A stretch of DNA of 64,000 nt. Source: Lactobacillus panisapium. GTDB lineage: Bacteria > Bacillota > Bacilli > Lactobacillales > Lactobacillaceae. Position 1 is the stretch's first letter; each line of letters starts with the position of its first letter. The position numbers and the translations under genes were made by a program. Shown here piece by piece: positions 36,884 through 45,695 of this stretch. The notes below the pieces were generated by a model. The model worked only from the letters and a program-made list of their open reading frames with translations. It was not told the origin of the DNA and did no database searches. The stretch spans positions 2,001,001-2,065,000 of the forward strand of contig NZ_CP048268.1 in the NCBI RefSeq assembly GCF_019469265.1, read 5' to 3'.

Positions 36884-39034
36884 ATGAAAAAGTCAAATAA
36901 TTTGTACGGTCAAAAAGGCAAAGTCTTGTTCACAAGTGCTGCTGCCATCGCACTCAGCCTTGTTGCTGCTAATCCCGATAAAGTTAGCGCTGCAACACAA
37001 CCTACTAATCAAGCTGCTAAAAAGACCGTTAATATAGCTAAAAAACGAGTTACCAAGAAAGCTGCTATTCAACCCACAACTTTAACTACAGAAAATTATT
37101 CTGAAGCTGTGCCGAACGATTCTTCTAATGAGGAAGAAAATAGTCTTGCCACCGACAAAAATGAAGTTGATTCTAGTAGCGACCTTTCAGCTACAGAACC
37201 TAATGATACGCCCGCTAAGATTGAAAAACGCGACAGTGCTCCTGCAGAAAGAACTGTTTCGGGGCAAGTCCATGGTCTTAACTTAAGCTATAACCAAGAT
37301 ACTGATGAGTTATCAATCAATGGTGGTTCTGTTACAGCAAGAATTGTTACTAGCGATGGAAGAAATACTAGCGGAATTAGCAAGTGGATAATCACTGGTA
37401 ATGATGGAACAAATATTCCTCTCGCAAAAACTAAAAAAATAAGTATTACTGCCAAAACCCAGTTGAGTAACAGTGCTCCTGAGAGTCTGTTCAGCAATTT
37501 CACAGAATTAACCGAGATTACTGGTCTGAATCTGCTCGATACTTCCCAAGCAACCAATATGTCAAACATGTTTGCCAATTGTTCCAACCTCACCAGCCTT
37601 GATTTATCCAGCTTAGATACTTCAAATGTTGTATACATGGACGGCATGTTTTATGGTTGCTCTGGCCTTAAGCAAATTAATTTGAAAGGCTTTAATACTG
37701 AGAAAGTAACCAGTATGCTTAGTATGTTTGAAGGTGACTCTTCGTTATCAACCATCAATTTATCTGATTTTAAGACACCAAAGTTGGAAAGTACTCAATC
37801 AATGTTTACAGGATGCAAGGGATTAACTGAATTTACCTTTCCTTCTATCACTCCTAATCTAATGGGTGTAGGAGAAATGTTTAATGGTTGCACTAGTCTC
37901 AAAAAACTAGACATTAGTAGAATTGATCTAGTTACTCAGAAACTTTACGGCAACAATAGCTGTCTTGGCATGATATCCAACTTAACGAGCTTGAATACAT
38001 TAGTTCTTGGTAAAAAAACAGCACTTTCTAACTTTTGGTATGACTCATTTCATGGTGATGATGGATTTAATTGTGGATTTGATAACGAAGGACCTTGGCA
38101 ACAAGTTGATGCTACTCACGGTGGAACCATCAATAATCCAAAGGGCCAAAAGAATTTATCAAATACAGACATCATGGACATTTACCAATTTTTTGGATAT
38201 CGGGACAGTGATGCAAATCCGCACACACACGAGAAAACTAAAGATTTTCCAGAAGATACTTATGTCCGCCTTGGTGAACCAATTACTTTGCAACACGTTG
38301 ACGAAAGTGGCAAAGCTATCCCCGGCGTTGAAGATACTAAATTCTATGGTCCAATCGGTGACGACTACACTCTTTCACCAGACCAAGTTCCCGGCTATAC
38401 CCTTAAGGCTGGACAAGATCCGTTTACGGGAACTTATGGTACAGGCAGATCTGTAACTGCTATTTATATCAAGAACCCTACAGCTCCGACTCCTGTAACC
38501 CCTACTCCAGTCCAAGCTGCTGATGTAACTGTCCATTATCAAGATGAAAATGGTAAAACCATTGCCCCTGATGAAGTACTTAAAGGTAATGTTGGCGATG
38601 GCTACATTTCAATGGCCAAGACCGTTTCTGGTTATACGTTAAAGGCCCGTCCAGACAATGCTACTGGCTTCTTTTCTGCTAGTCCGCAGTCAGTAACCTA
38701 CGTTTATGCTCAAGAAGGTACTGCCGGCGCAGCTGAAATTGCCTCAAACGGTAAAGGTAAGAACAGTAAAAATGGCAAGAATGGTAAAACCTTAAACAAT
38801 AAACCAACTGCTAAAGGTAAAACCAATTCACACCTCGGTCTTGTACCAACTGGCGTGACCAAACAAACCTCTTCCGCTAGTTCCTCCCAAGCTAGCGCGG
38901 CGGACAGTTCTGACCCTGGTCACCTACCGCAAACAGGTACTGATAAAAAGACGCAAATTGCCGTCATTTCGGCTGGTGCGGCATTATTGCTCAGCAGCTT
39001 AGCAGGCATTTGGTTTAGTCGCAAGAAAAACTAA
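36884..39034 (+). CDS. LPXTG surface protein with BspA-type leucine-rich repeats and MucBP domains (C)
   Basis: A 716-residue protein. Signal peptide (GKVLFTSAAAIALSLVAAN, cut near VSAA), then a Lys- and acidic-rich linker (about 40-125). Residues about 190-350 are BspA/DUF285-type repeats of 23-24 residues with the pattern L-x-x-I-x-L-x-x-(F/L)-x-T-x-x-V-x-x-M-x-x-M-F-x-x-C. A pseudo-MucBP segment (LQHVDESGKAIPG, about 465-525) and a full MucBP domain (VTVHYQDENGKTIAPD, about 547-612) follow, then a Gly/Lys/Asn-rich spacer, LPQTG and a hydrophobic tail. BspA-like proteins are known adhesins. Ends are almost identical to the next gene. Confidence 0.9.
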   Translation: MKKSNNLYGQKGKVLFTSAAAIALSLVAANPDKVSAATQPTNQAAKKTVNIAKKRVTKKAAIQPTTLTTENYSEAVPNDSSNEEENSLATDKNEVDSSSDLSATEPNDTPAKIEKRDSAPAERTVSGQVHGLNLSYNQDTDELSINGGSVTARIVTSDGRNTSGISKWIITGNDGTNIPLAKTKKISITAKTQLSNSAPESLFSNFTELTEITGLNLLDTSQATNMSNMFANCSNLTSLDLSSLDTSNVVYMDGMFYGCSGLKQINLKGFNTEKVTSMLSMFEGDSSLSTINLSDFKTPKLESTQSMFTGCKGLTEFTFPSITPNLMGVGEMFNGCTSLKKLDISRIDLVTQKLYGNNSCLGMISNLTSLNTLVLGKKTALSNFWYDSFHGDDGFNCGFDNEGPWQQVDATHGGTINNPKGQKNLSNTDIMDIYQFFGYRDSDANPHTHEKTKDFPEDTYVRLGEPITLQHVDESGKAIPGVEDTKFYGPIGDDYTLSPDQVPGYTLKAGQDPFTGTYGTGRSVTAIYIKNPTAPTPVTPTPVQAADVTVHYQDENGKTIAPDEVLKGNVGDGYISMAKTVSGYTLKARPDNATGFFSASPQSVTYVYAQEGTAGAAEIASNGKGKNSKNGKNGKTLNNKPTAKGKTNSHLGLVPTGVTKQTSSASSSQASAADSSDPGHLPQTGTDKKTQIAVISAGAALLLSSLAGIWFSRKKN

Positions 39035-39118
39035 AGTTTTGGAAAATTACCATAATAATTAAATGGAACGTCAACTTTATCTAAACTTACATAATATAAA
39101 TTATCTATGAGGTACTTC

Positions 39119-41236
39119 ATGAAAAAGCCAAATAATCTAACACACACGAAAGGCAAAGTCTTGTTCACAAGTGCTGCTGCCATCGCACTCAGCCTTGTTG
39201 CTGCTAATCCCGATAAAGTTAGCGCTGCAACACAACCTACTAATCAAGCTGCTAAAAAGACCGTTAATATAGCTAAAAAACGAGTTACAAAGAAAGCTGC
39301 TATTCAACCAACAACTTTAACTACAGAAAATTCTTCTGAGGCTGTGCCGAACGATTCTTCTAATGAGGAAGAAAATAGTCCTGCCACCGACAAAAATGAA
39401 GTTGATTCTAGTAGCGACCTTTCAGCTACAGAACCTAATGATACGCCCACTAAACGCGACAGTGCTCCTGCAGAAAGAACTGTTTCGGGGCAAGTCCATG
39501 GTCTTAACTTAAGCTATAACCAAGATACTGATGAGTTATCAATCAATGGTGGTTCTTATGACACTCAGCAATATGTGAATGATGTCCTTGCTACGTGGAA
39601 AATCGCTGGCAGCGATGTTTCACTTGCAAAAGCTAAAAAAATAAAAATTACAGCTGCAACTAAACTGAGCGGTAACGCTACAAGCGGATTTTTCAGTAAT
39701 TTTGCGGAATTAACTGAGATTACTGGTCTAAAGCTGCTCGATACTTCGGAAGCTATTTATATGGGTAGTATGTTTGCCAATTGCCCTAAGTTAACTAGCC
39801 TTGATCTCTCCAGCTTAGATACTTCAAATGTTGTATACATGGACGGCATGTTTTATGGTTGCTCTAGCCTTAAGCAAATTAATTTGAAAGGCTTTAATAC
39901 TGAGAAAGTAACCAGCATGTCTACTATGTTTTATGGTTGCTCTTCGTTATCAACCATTGATTTGTCTAGCTTTAAGACACCGGTGTTGGAAAGCATTCCA
40001 TCAATGTTTGAAGGGTGCACGGGATTAACCGAATTTACCTTTCCCTCTACTACTCCTAAATTAGCTTATACTGCCCGTTTGTTTTACGGTTGTACTAACC
40101 TAAGAAAGCTTGATCTGAGTTATTTTGACTTAGTGTCCTCGAAATTAGCTAAAGGTGATAACTGTGTTGATCATATGCTCGGGGGTCTATCTAACCTCAG
40201 TACTTTAGTTCTTGGCCCTAAATCAGCGTTAGCAGCATTTGCTGGCCTTACTCATTATACTGACGAACAATGGGAGCAAATGAGTGAAAACTTCGCATTT
40301 GATAAAGCAGTTAAAGAACCTTGGCAACAAGTTGATGCTGCTCACGGTGGCACTATTTTTAATCCCAAAGGTAAGCAAAAATTATCACCCCTAGACTTGT
40401 TAAAAACTTATTATTATGATTATGAAGCAACAAACACAGAAGATCTTCCTACCGATACTTATGTCCGTCTAAGTGAACCAATTACTTTGCACCACGTTGA
40501 TGAAAGTGGCAAACCTATCCCTGGTATTGATGATACTAAATTCTGTGGTCCAATTGGTGACAGCTATAATCTTAGTGCAGACCAAATTCCTGGCTATAAC
40601 CTTGTGGGCGGTGATAAAACTTTTTCCGGCAACTATAATACGTCCCGTGAAGTTACTGCTGTTTATGCGAAAATTCCTGCATCTACTGCAGCTGTTACTA
40701 CCCCAGTCCAAGCCGCTGATGTAACTGTCCATTACCAAGATGAAAATGGTAAAACCATTGCGCCTGATGAAGTACTTAAAGGTAATGTTGGCGATGGCTA
40801 CATTTCAATGGCCAAGACCGTTTCTGGCTATACGTTAAAGGCCCGTCCAGACAATGCTACCGGTTTCTTTTCTGCTAGCCCACAATCAGTAACCTATGTT
40901 TATGCTCAAGAAGGTACTGCTAGTGCGGCTGAAATTGCCGCAAACGGTAAAGGTAAAAGTAAGAACAGTAAAAATGGCAAGAATGGTAAAACCCCAAGCA
41001 GTAAACCAACTGCTAAAGGTAAAACCAATTCACACCTCGGTCTTGTACCAACTGGCGTAACCCAACAAACCTCTTCCGCTAGTTCCTCCCAAGCTAGCAC
41101 GGCAAGCAGTTCTGACCCTAGCCATCTACCGCAAACAGGTACTGACAAAAAGACGCAAATTGCCGTCATTTCAGCAGGTGCGGCATTATTGCTCAGCAGC
41201 TTAGCAGGCATTTGGTTTAGTCGCAAGAAAAACTAA
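39119..41236 (+). CDS. LPXTG surface protein with BspA-type leucine-rich repeats and MucBP domains (D)
   Basis: A 705-residue tandem paralogue of the gene at 36884. The first 130 residues and the last 180 are nearly identical to it at both protein and DNA level, while the middle (BspA repeats, about 180-345, and the following 100 residues) has diverged in sequence and in loop lengths. It ends in LPQTG and a hydrophobic RKKN tail. The ATG at 39119 uses the ribosome site TGAGGT; an in-frame ATG at 39107 lies inside that site and is rejected. Only 84 bases separate it from the preceding stop, without a clear terminator, so the two may be co-transcribed. Confidence 0.9.
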   Translation: MKKPNNLTHTKGKVLFTSAAAIALSLVAANPDKVSAATQPTNQAAKKTVNIAKKRVTKKAAIQPTTLTTENSSEAVPNDSSNEEENSPATDKNEVDSSSDLSATEPNDTPTKRDSAPAERTVSGQVHGLNLSYNQDTDELSINGGSYDTQQYVNDVLATWKIAGSDVSLAKAKKIKITAATKLSGNATSGFFSNFAELTEITGLKLLDTSEAIYMGSMFANCPKLTSLDLSSLDTSNVVYMDGMFYGCSSLKQINLKGFNTEKVTSMSTMFYGCSSLSTIDLSSFKTPVLESIPSMFEGCTGLTEFTFPSTTPKLAYTARLFYGCTNLRKLDLSYFDLVSSKLAKGDNCVDHMLGGLSNLSTLVLGPKSALAAFAGLTHYTDEQWEQMSENFAFDKAVKEPWQQVDAAHGGTIFNPKGKQKLSPLDLLKTYYYDYEATNTEDLPTDTYVRLSEPITLHHVDESGKPIPGIDDTKFCGPIGDSYNLSADQIPGYNLVGGDKTFSGNYNTSREVTAVYAKIPASTAAVTTPVQAADVTVHYQDENGKTIAPDEVLKGNVGDGYISMAKTVSGYTLKARPDNATGFFSASPQSVTYVYAQEGTASAAEIAANGKGKSKNSKNGKNGKTPSSKPTAKGKTNSHLGLVPTGVTQQTSSASSSQASTASSSDPSHLPQTGTDKKTQIAVISAGAALLLSSLAGIWFSRKKN

Positions 41237-41249
41237 ATATTAAACTAAG

Positions 41250-41285
41250 AAAGCCAATTTCTATGACGAATTTGGCTTTTTTCTT
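41250..41285 (+). terminator. Terminator after the tandem surface protein genes
   Basis: AAAGCCAA pairs with TTGGCTTT, with an inner TTC/GAA, followed by T residues. Confidence 0.85.
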
Positions 41286-41375
41286 TTCTCATATAAATTT
41301 TAAAGTCTTTCATTAATTTAACCTTAAGCTTAAAATAAGATATTAATTACAATTTATAGTATTAAAGGAGATACC

Positions 41376-42449
41376 ATGGGACTTAACAAACCACTTTTAT
41401 TTGCGCTTAGTGATGCACCGACCGGACAGCGAAATCTAATTACCGATGTGGCTGGCGTGACCGTTGGCCATAAAACAATTGTTACTGATCGTTTGCAAAC
41501 AGGTGTAACCGTCATCAAGCCTTGCCAGGATAATATTTTTCGTGAAAAAATGCCGGCAGCTGCGCATGTTATCAACGGCTTTGGTAAAAGCACTGGTTTA
41601 GTTCAGATAGAAGAACTGGGTACAATTGAAACACCGCTAGTCTTAACTAATACTCTAAGTGTCGGAACCGCCACTACTGCTTTAGTGAAAAGAATGCTTG
41701 CTGAAAATCCAGAAATCGGCCTGACAACGGGTAGTGTTAATCCGATAGTAATGGAATGCAATGACAGTAGTATTAATCATATTCGCGATTTAGGCGTTAC
41801 TGAAGAAGACGTTAACGAGGCCTTTGCGGCTGCTTCGTCTGAATTTGCTGAAGGTGGCGTAGGCGCTGGTACTGGAATGCGCTGCTATGAACTTAAAGGC
41901 GGTATCGGTTCTGCTTCACGCAAAATTAAAATTGATGACCAGACTTTCACAATGGGCGCTTTAGTCATGTCTAATTTTGGCCTCAGCACCGACTTAAATA
42001 TTTACGGCCGAGCAATTGGCAAAAAGATTGTTGATAATAAAGATAGTAAAGAAAAAGGTAGTATTATCACGATTATTGCAACGGATATTCCATTTAATTC
42101 GCGTCAATTAAAAAGAATCGCTAAACGTTCTAGTATCGGCATTACTCGCAGCGGTTCATTTAGTGGCAATGGCAGTGGCGAAATTACACTAGCCTTTTCA
42201 ACTGCAAACCGGATTAGTCATTTTCCTGAACATGAATTGAGTTCGATTCAAGCAATTACTGATGATAAGATTGACCGCTACTTCAGAATTACTGTCGATA
42301 TTGTTAATGAAGCTATCCTAAGCTCACTAGCTCATGGCAAAACCACGCCAGACCGTGATGGTAAACCGCTATTAGGCTTAAAAGATGCACTTGCTCAATT
42401 AGGTAACGATCAAGATGCGCTAGCTTTGCGCAATGAATTAGGGCTTTAA
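41376..42449 (+). CDS. P1 family (DmpA-type) self-processing aminopeptidase
   Basis: A 357-residue member of peptidase family S58 (L-aminopeptidase/D-esterase DmpA). These Ntn-like enzymes cut themselves before the nucleophile. By spacing to the known DmpA residues (Ser250, Ser288, Glu290), Ser229 after Gly228 in EKGSIITIIATD is the expected nucleophile and GSGE (Ser267, Glu269) the supporting pair. That would give alpha and beta chains of 228 and 129 residues. GVGAGTGMRCYELKGGIGSAS is also typical. ATG with AAAGGAG upstream. It is monocistronic or read with the GH13 gene 90 bases downstream. Confidence 0.9.
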   Translation: MGLNKPLLFALSDAPTGQRNLITDVAGVTVGHKTIVTDRLQTGVTVIKPCQDNIFREKMPAAAHVINGFGKSTGLVQIEELGTIETPLVLTNTLSVGTATTALVKRMLAENPEIGLTTGSVNPIVMECNDSSINHIRDLGVTEEDVNEAFAAASSEFAEGGVGAGTGMRCYELKGGIGSASRKIKIDDQTFTMGALVMSNFGLSTDLNIYGRAIGKKIVDNKDSKEKGSIITIIATDIPFNSRQLKRIAKRSSIGITRSGSFSGNGSGEITLAFSTANRISHFPEHELSSIQAITDDKIDRYFRITVDIVNEAILSSLAHGKTTPDRDGKPLLGLKDALAQLGNDQDALALRNELGL

Positions 42450-42451
42450 TT

Positions 42452-42465
42452 AGATACCGGTAACA
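42452..42465. promoter_or_regulatory. Maltose-type operator upstream of the GH13 gene
   Basis: AGATACCGGTAACA, one change from the palindrome TGATACCGGTAACA. The same site occurs at 52543-52556 and 56050-56063 in front of two maltose-cluster promoters. It is centred about 35 bases upstream of the -10 at 42490. Confidence 0.75.
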
Positions 42466-42489
42466 AAATCTACTGAAGCTGCACCATGT

Positions 42490-42524
42490 TATAATTTTAC
42501 TAGCATCTCAAGTTAACGCTTACA
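42490..42524 (+). promoter_or_regulatory. Promoter and cre site of the GH13 glucosidase gene
   Basis: The extended -10 TGTTATAAT (hexamer 42490-42495) is followed by AGTTAACGCTTACA (42511-42524). On the other strand this reads TGTAAGCGTTAACT, a near-perfect cre. A cre just downstream of the start of transcription fits CcpA repression. GGGAGG is the ribosome site. Confidence 0.78.
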
Positions 42525-42539
42525 AGTGGGAGGAAAAAT

Positions 42540-44156
42540 ATGACACCTTGGTGGAAAAACGCAGTTATCTATCAAATTTACCCTAAATCATTCCAAGACA
42601 GCAATGGTGACGGTATTGGCGACCTAAACGGGATTATTAACCGCCTAGATTATTTACAAAAATTGGGAATTGATGCCATCTGGCTCTCACCCATTTATCA
42701 GTCACCTGGCGTTGATAACGGTTATGATATTTCTGACTATCAGGCCATTGACCCGCAATATGGGACCATGGCGGATTTAGACAGGCTGATTGCAGAAGCC
42801 AAAAAAAGAAATATCCGCATTATTATGGATCTCGTGGTTAACCATACCTCTGATCAACACCAATGGTTTATCGAAGCACGGAAAAGTAAAAATAATCCTA
42901 AGCGTGATTTTTACATTTGGCGTGATCCTATCAATAGGCACGAGCCTAATGACTTAACTTCTAATTTCTCTGGTTCTGCGTGGCAATATGATCAGACAAC
43001 TGGCCAATACTACCTCCACTTTTTTGCTCCTGAGCAGCCTGACTTAAATTGGCAAAATCCTGAATTACGACAAAAAATTTATGAGATGATGACTTTTTGG
43101 CTTGATAAGGGCATTGGCGGTTTTCGCATGGATGTAATTGAGCTAATTGGTAAAGAGCCTGATCGCAAGATTGGCGCAAACGGACCAAAATTGCATCCCT
43201 ACTTGCAAGAAATGAACCAGAAAGTATTAGCCAATCGTGATATCATGACCGTTGGCGAAACATGGAGCGCCGATTTAGAAACAGTTACTAAGTATTCAGA
43301 TCCAGCACGGCATGAGCTTTCAATGGTCTTTCAGTTTGAGGATCAGCAAGTTGACCAGCAGCCAGGCAAAGAAAAGTGGGATCTTGCCCCCTATCGACCA
43401 GCTGCTCTTAAAAAGATTTTGCTTAAATGGCAAACGCAGCTAGACTACCGCCATGCTTGGAATAGTCTTTTTTGGGAAAATCATGATCTTCCCCGTGTCA
43501 TCTCGCGCTGGGGCAGCGACACTACTTATCGCGTGCAATCAGCGAAGATGTTCGCAATTGCCCTCCATTTAATGCGCGGCACACCTTATATTTATAATGG
43601 TGAAGAAATTGGGATGACTAATTATCCGGTTAAAGATATCACTGAAGTTGCAGACCTTGAAAGCATCAATATGTATCATGACCGACTTCAAAAGGGCTAT
43701 TCTAAACAAGAGCTCCTTAAGGCAATTAATGCCAAAGGTCGCGATAACGCTCGGCGGCCAATGCAATGGTCGGATCGGCTGCAAGCCGGTTTTACCAGTG
43801 GTGAGCCTTGGCTTAAAGTTAATCCCAATTACCAGCAAATTAATGTTCAAGCCGCTTTAGCTGATCCTAATTCTATTTTTTACACTTACCAAAAACTAAT
43901 TCGTTTGCGCCATGAAAACGAAATTGTTGTTACGGGCTCATTTAAGCCGCTAACAACTTCTGCTGATGTCTTAGCATATTACCGCGAATTAGGCGATCAG
44001 CGCTGGCTAATTGTCGCTAATCTTAGTGAAAATAAAGCGCAATTTACTGCACCAGATCAGCTTAAACAGGTTTTACTCAGTAACTATTGCGCTCCGCAAA
44101 CTTTACAGGCACTTACCTTAAAGCCATATGAAGCCTTTGCTGCAATTGTTAACTAA
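42540..44156 (+). CDS. GH13 alpha-glucosidase (oligo-1,6-glucosidase / dextran glucosidase type)
   Basis: A 538-residue cytoplasmic enzyme of subfamily GH13_31 type. It opens with WWKNAVIYQIYPKSFQDSNGDGIGDL. Conserved regions: DLVVNHTSDQH, GFRMDVIEL (nucleophile Asp), VGETW (acid/base Glu) and ENHDLPR (third Asp). The Val in DLVVNH next to the catalytic region, and the QPDLNW block, fit alpha-1,6-acting enzymes such as DexB or MalL that degrade isomaltose, panose or short dextrans. It is outside the main maltose cluster and on the other strand but shares the same operator type. Confidence 0.9.
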   Translation: MTPWWKNAVIYQIYPKSFQDSNGDGIGDLNGIINRLDYLQKLGIDAIWLSPIYQSPGVDNGYDISDYQAIDPQYGTMADLDRLIAEAKKRNIRIIMDLVVNHTSDQHQWFIEARKSKNNPKRDFYIWRDPINRHEPNDLTSNFSGSAWQYDQTTGQYYLHFFAPEQPDLNWQNPELRQKIYEMMTFWLDKGIGGFRMDVIELIGKEPDRKIGANGPKLHPYLQEMNQKVLANRDIMTVGETWSADLETVTKYSDPARHELSMVFQFEDQQVDQQPGKEKWDLAPYRPAALKKILLKWQTQLDYRHAWNSLFWENHDLPRVISRWGSDTTYRVQSAKMFAIALHLMRGTPYIYNGEEIGMTNYPVKDITEVADLESINMYHDRLQKGYSKQELLKAINAKGRDNARRPMQWSDRLQAGFTSGEPWLKVNPNYQQINVQAALADPNSIFYTYQKLIRLRHENEIVVTGSFKPLTTSADVLAYYRELGDQRWLIVANLSENKAQFTAPDQLKQVLLSNYCAPQTLQALTLKPYEAFAAIVN

Positions 44157-44163
44157 GTTAAAT

Positions 44164-44231
44164 AAAAACTCGTGAACTTGATAAAAACCGTCTACTAGTT
44201 AGCGGACGGATGAGCATTCACGAGTTTTTTT
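44164..44231. terminator. Bidirectional terminator
   Basis: AAAAACTCGTGAA pairs with TTCACGAGTTTTT across a 40-base loop that holds its own small stem (CCGTC...GACGG is partial). It lies between convergent genes. Confidence 0.8.
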
Positions 44232-44730
44232 ATTTGGCTAGTTCTTTTTGATAAAGCTGAAATGTTGCGTTGTCAAAAGCACACATCGTAACTTCCATCT
44301 TAGCTGAAGGATTTTGCTTTAACCAGTCTTTTACTGCTGCAAATGCAATTTCAGCCGCCCTTTTTGCAGGAAAACCGTAAGCACCAGTTGAAATAGCCGG
44401 AAAGGCAATACTGTGTAAGTTATTCTGCTTGGCTAAAGATAGCGAATTAAGGTAACAAGCGCGTAAAAGCTGGCTATCGGTAGATGAACCTGAATAAACC
44501 GGGCCAACTGTATGAATCACATGCTTAGCAGGCAGGCGATAGCCCCGGGTAATTTTTGCTTGACCGGTCTCACAACCGTGAAGTTCGCGACATTCCTGAA
44601 GTAAGTCGGGGCCAGCTGCTTGATGAATTGCGCCATCAACACCAAGACCGCCAAGAAGTGAATTATTGGCAGCATTAACAATTGCATCTACGACTAATTT
44701 GGTTATATCTCCCTGAATAATTTTAATCAT
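44230..44730 (-). CDS. Macrodomain protein (ADP-ribose / O-acetyl-ADP-ribose handling)
   Basis: A 166-residue single macrodomain: IIQGDITKLVVDAIVNAANNSLLGGLGVDGAIHQAAG forms the ADP-ribose pocket, with HTVGPVYSG and ISTGAYGFP as the phosphate loops. Relatives deacetylate O-acetyl-ADP-ribose or remove ADP-ribose from proteins. Ribosome site GAAGGTGAG. It lies between the GH13 gene and malG, without obvious functional connection, and there is no sirtuin neighbour. Confidence 0.92.
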   Translation of the reverse strand: MIKIIQGDITKLVVDAIVNAANNSLLGGLGVDGAIHQAAGPDLLQECRELHGCETGQAKITRGYRLPAKHVIHTVGPVYSGSSTDSQLLRACYLNSLSLAKQNNLHSIAFPAISTGAYGFPAKRAAEIAFAAVKDWLKQNPSAKMEVTMCAFDNATFQLYQKELAK

Positions 44731-44787
44731 TAGCTCACCTTCTTTTTTAGTTATATTTTACCGCAATTAAAAATCTTGGACGTAAAC

Positions 44788-44818
44788 AAAAAAGTGCGAC
44801 TGCTTATGGTCGCACTTT
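44788..44818 (-). terminator. Terminator of the maltose ABC operon
   Basis: AAAGTGCGAC pairs with GTCGCACTTT around a 7-nt loop; the minus strand ends in T residues. It lies just after malG. Confidence 0.9.
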
Positions 44819-44835
44819 GAACTTTTTGCCGTAAA

Positions 44836-45693
44836 TTAACCTTTTTCGGCACCGGCGGTAATGCCATTAACATAAAATTTTTGCATGAAGATAAACAAAA
44901 TTGTAATTGGAATAGCAATAATAACACAGCCAGCGACAAATTCCGCAAAGAACTGGGTCGCATTGCCCTTGGTATTATGCACCATGTTGTACAAACCATA
45001 GGCAATTGTATATGTTTTGGGATTCCCCGAAGTCGATAAGATAATGCCAGAGAAAATGAAGTCAGTCCACGGAGCAATAAATGCCGTCAAAGCGGTGTAG
45101 ACAATCATTGGTTTTGCTAAAGGTAAATCAACGTTAGTAAAAATCTGCCACTTAGTTGCCCCATCAATTTCAGCTGCTTCATCAATTGAAAACGGCACCG
45201 TATCGAAGAAGCCCTTGGCAACATAGAATCCTAGTCCGGCACCACCGACATAAACTAGCAATAATCCGCCCAGATTGAGCATGTTGAGTCCCTTTAAAAT
45301 ATAGTAAAGAGCAATCATTGACATGAACCCGGGAAACATTCCCAAAATAAGGGCAATTTGCATAAACGGTTTACGAAACGAAAAGCGCAACCGCGATAAG
45401 ACATATGCCACTGAAATAGTTAAAAAGGTTGAAATAATCATTGATAAAATTGAGATGATCAACGTATTAATAATCCAATTAACTAATGGATACTGGGAAT
45501 TGGTAAAAATACCAATATAATTATCAAACGTGAACTTATCTGGCCAAAAAGTCGAAACAAAGCCAGTATCATTGTATGAGAAACTCGCTAAAATAATCCA
45601 AATGATTGGTAAAATCCAGACAATTGCCAAGATAATTAATAAAAGATAACGGAAAAATAGCGAAAGGCGTTTTTGATTTTGATAAGATTTCAT
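44836..45693 (-). CDS. malG: Maltodextrin ABC transporter permease MalG
   Basis: A 285-residue permease with six membrane segments. The EAA loop that contacts the ATPase reads EAAEIDGATKWQIFTNVDLPLAKP (about 174-197). It pairs with MalF, encoded 2 bases upstream, to form the channel for maltose and maltodextrins. Ribosome site AAGGAGGG. It is the last gene of the operon. Confidence 0.95.
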   Translation of the reverse strand: MKSYQNQKRLSLFFRYLLLIILAIVWILPIIWIILASFSYNDTGFVSTFWPDKFTFDNYIGIFTNSQYPLVNWIINTLIISILSMIISTFLTISVAYVLSRLRFSFRKPFMQIALILGMFPGFMSMIALYYILKGLNMLNLGGLLLVYVGGAGLGFYVAKGFFDTVPFSIDEAAEIDGATKWQIFTNVDLPLAKPMIVYTALTAFIAPWTDFIFSGIILSTSGNPKTYTIAYGLYNMVHNTKGNATQFFAEFVAGCVIIAIPITILFIFMQKFYVNGITAGAEKG

Positions 45694-45695
45694 CT

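Noticed and set aside
38007..38456. 149-codon frame inside the surface protein gene C
   Set aside because: A second-frame shadow of the BspA/MucBP coding sequence; the in-frame product has clear domains across the same bases.
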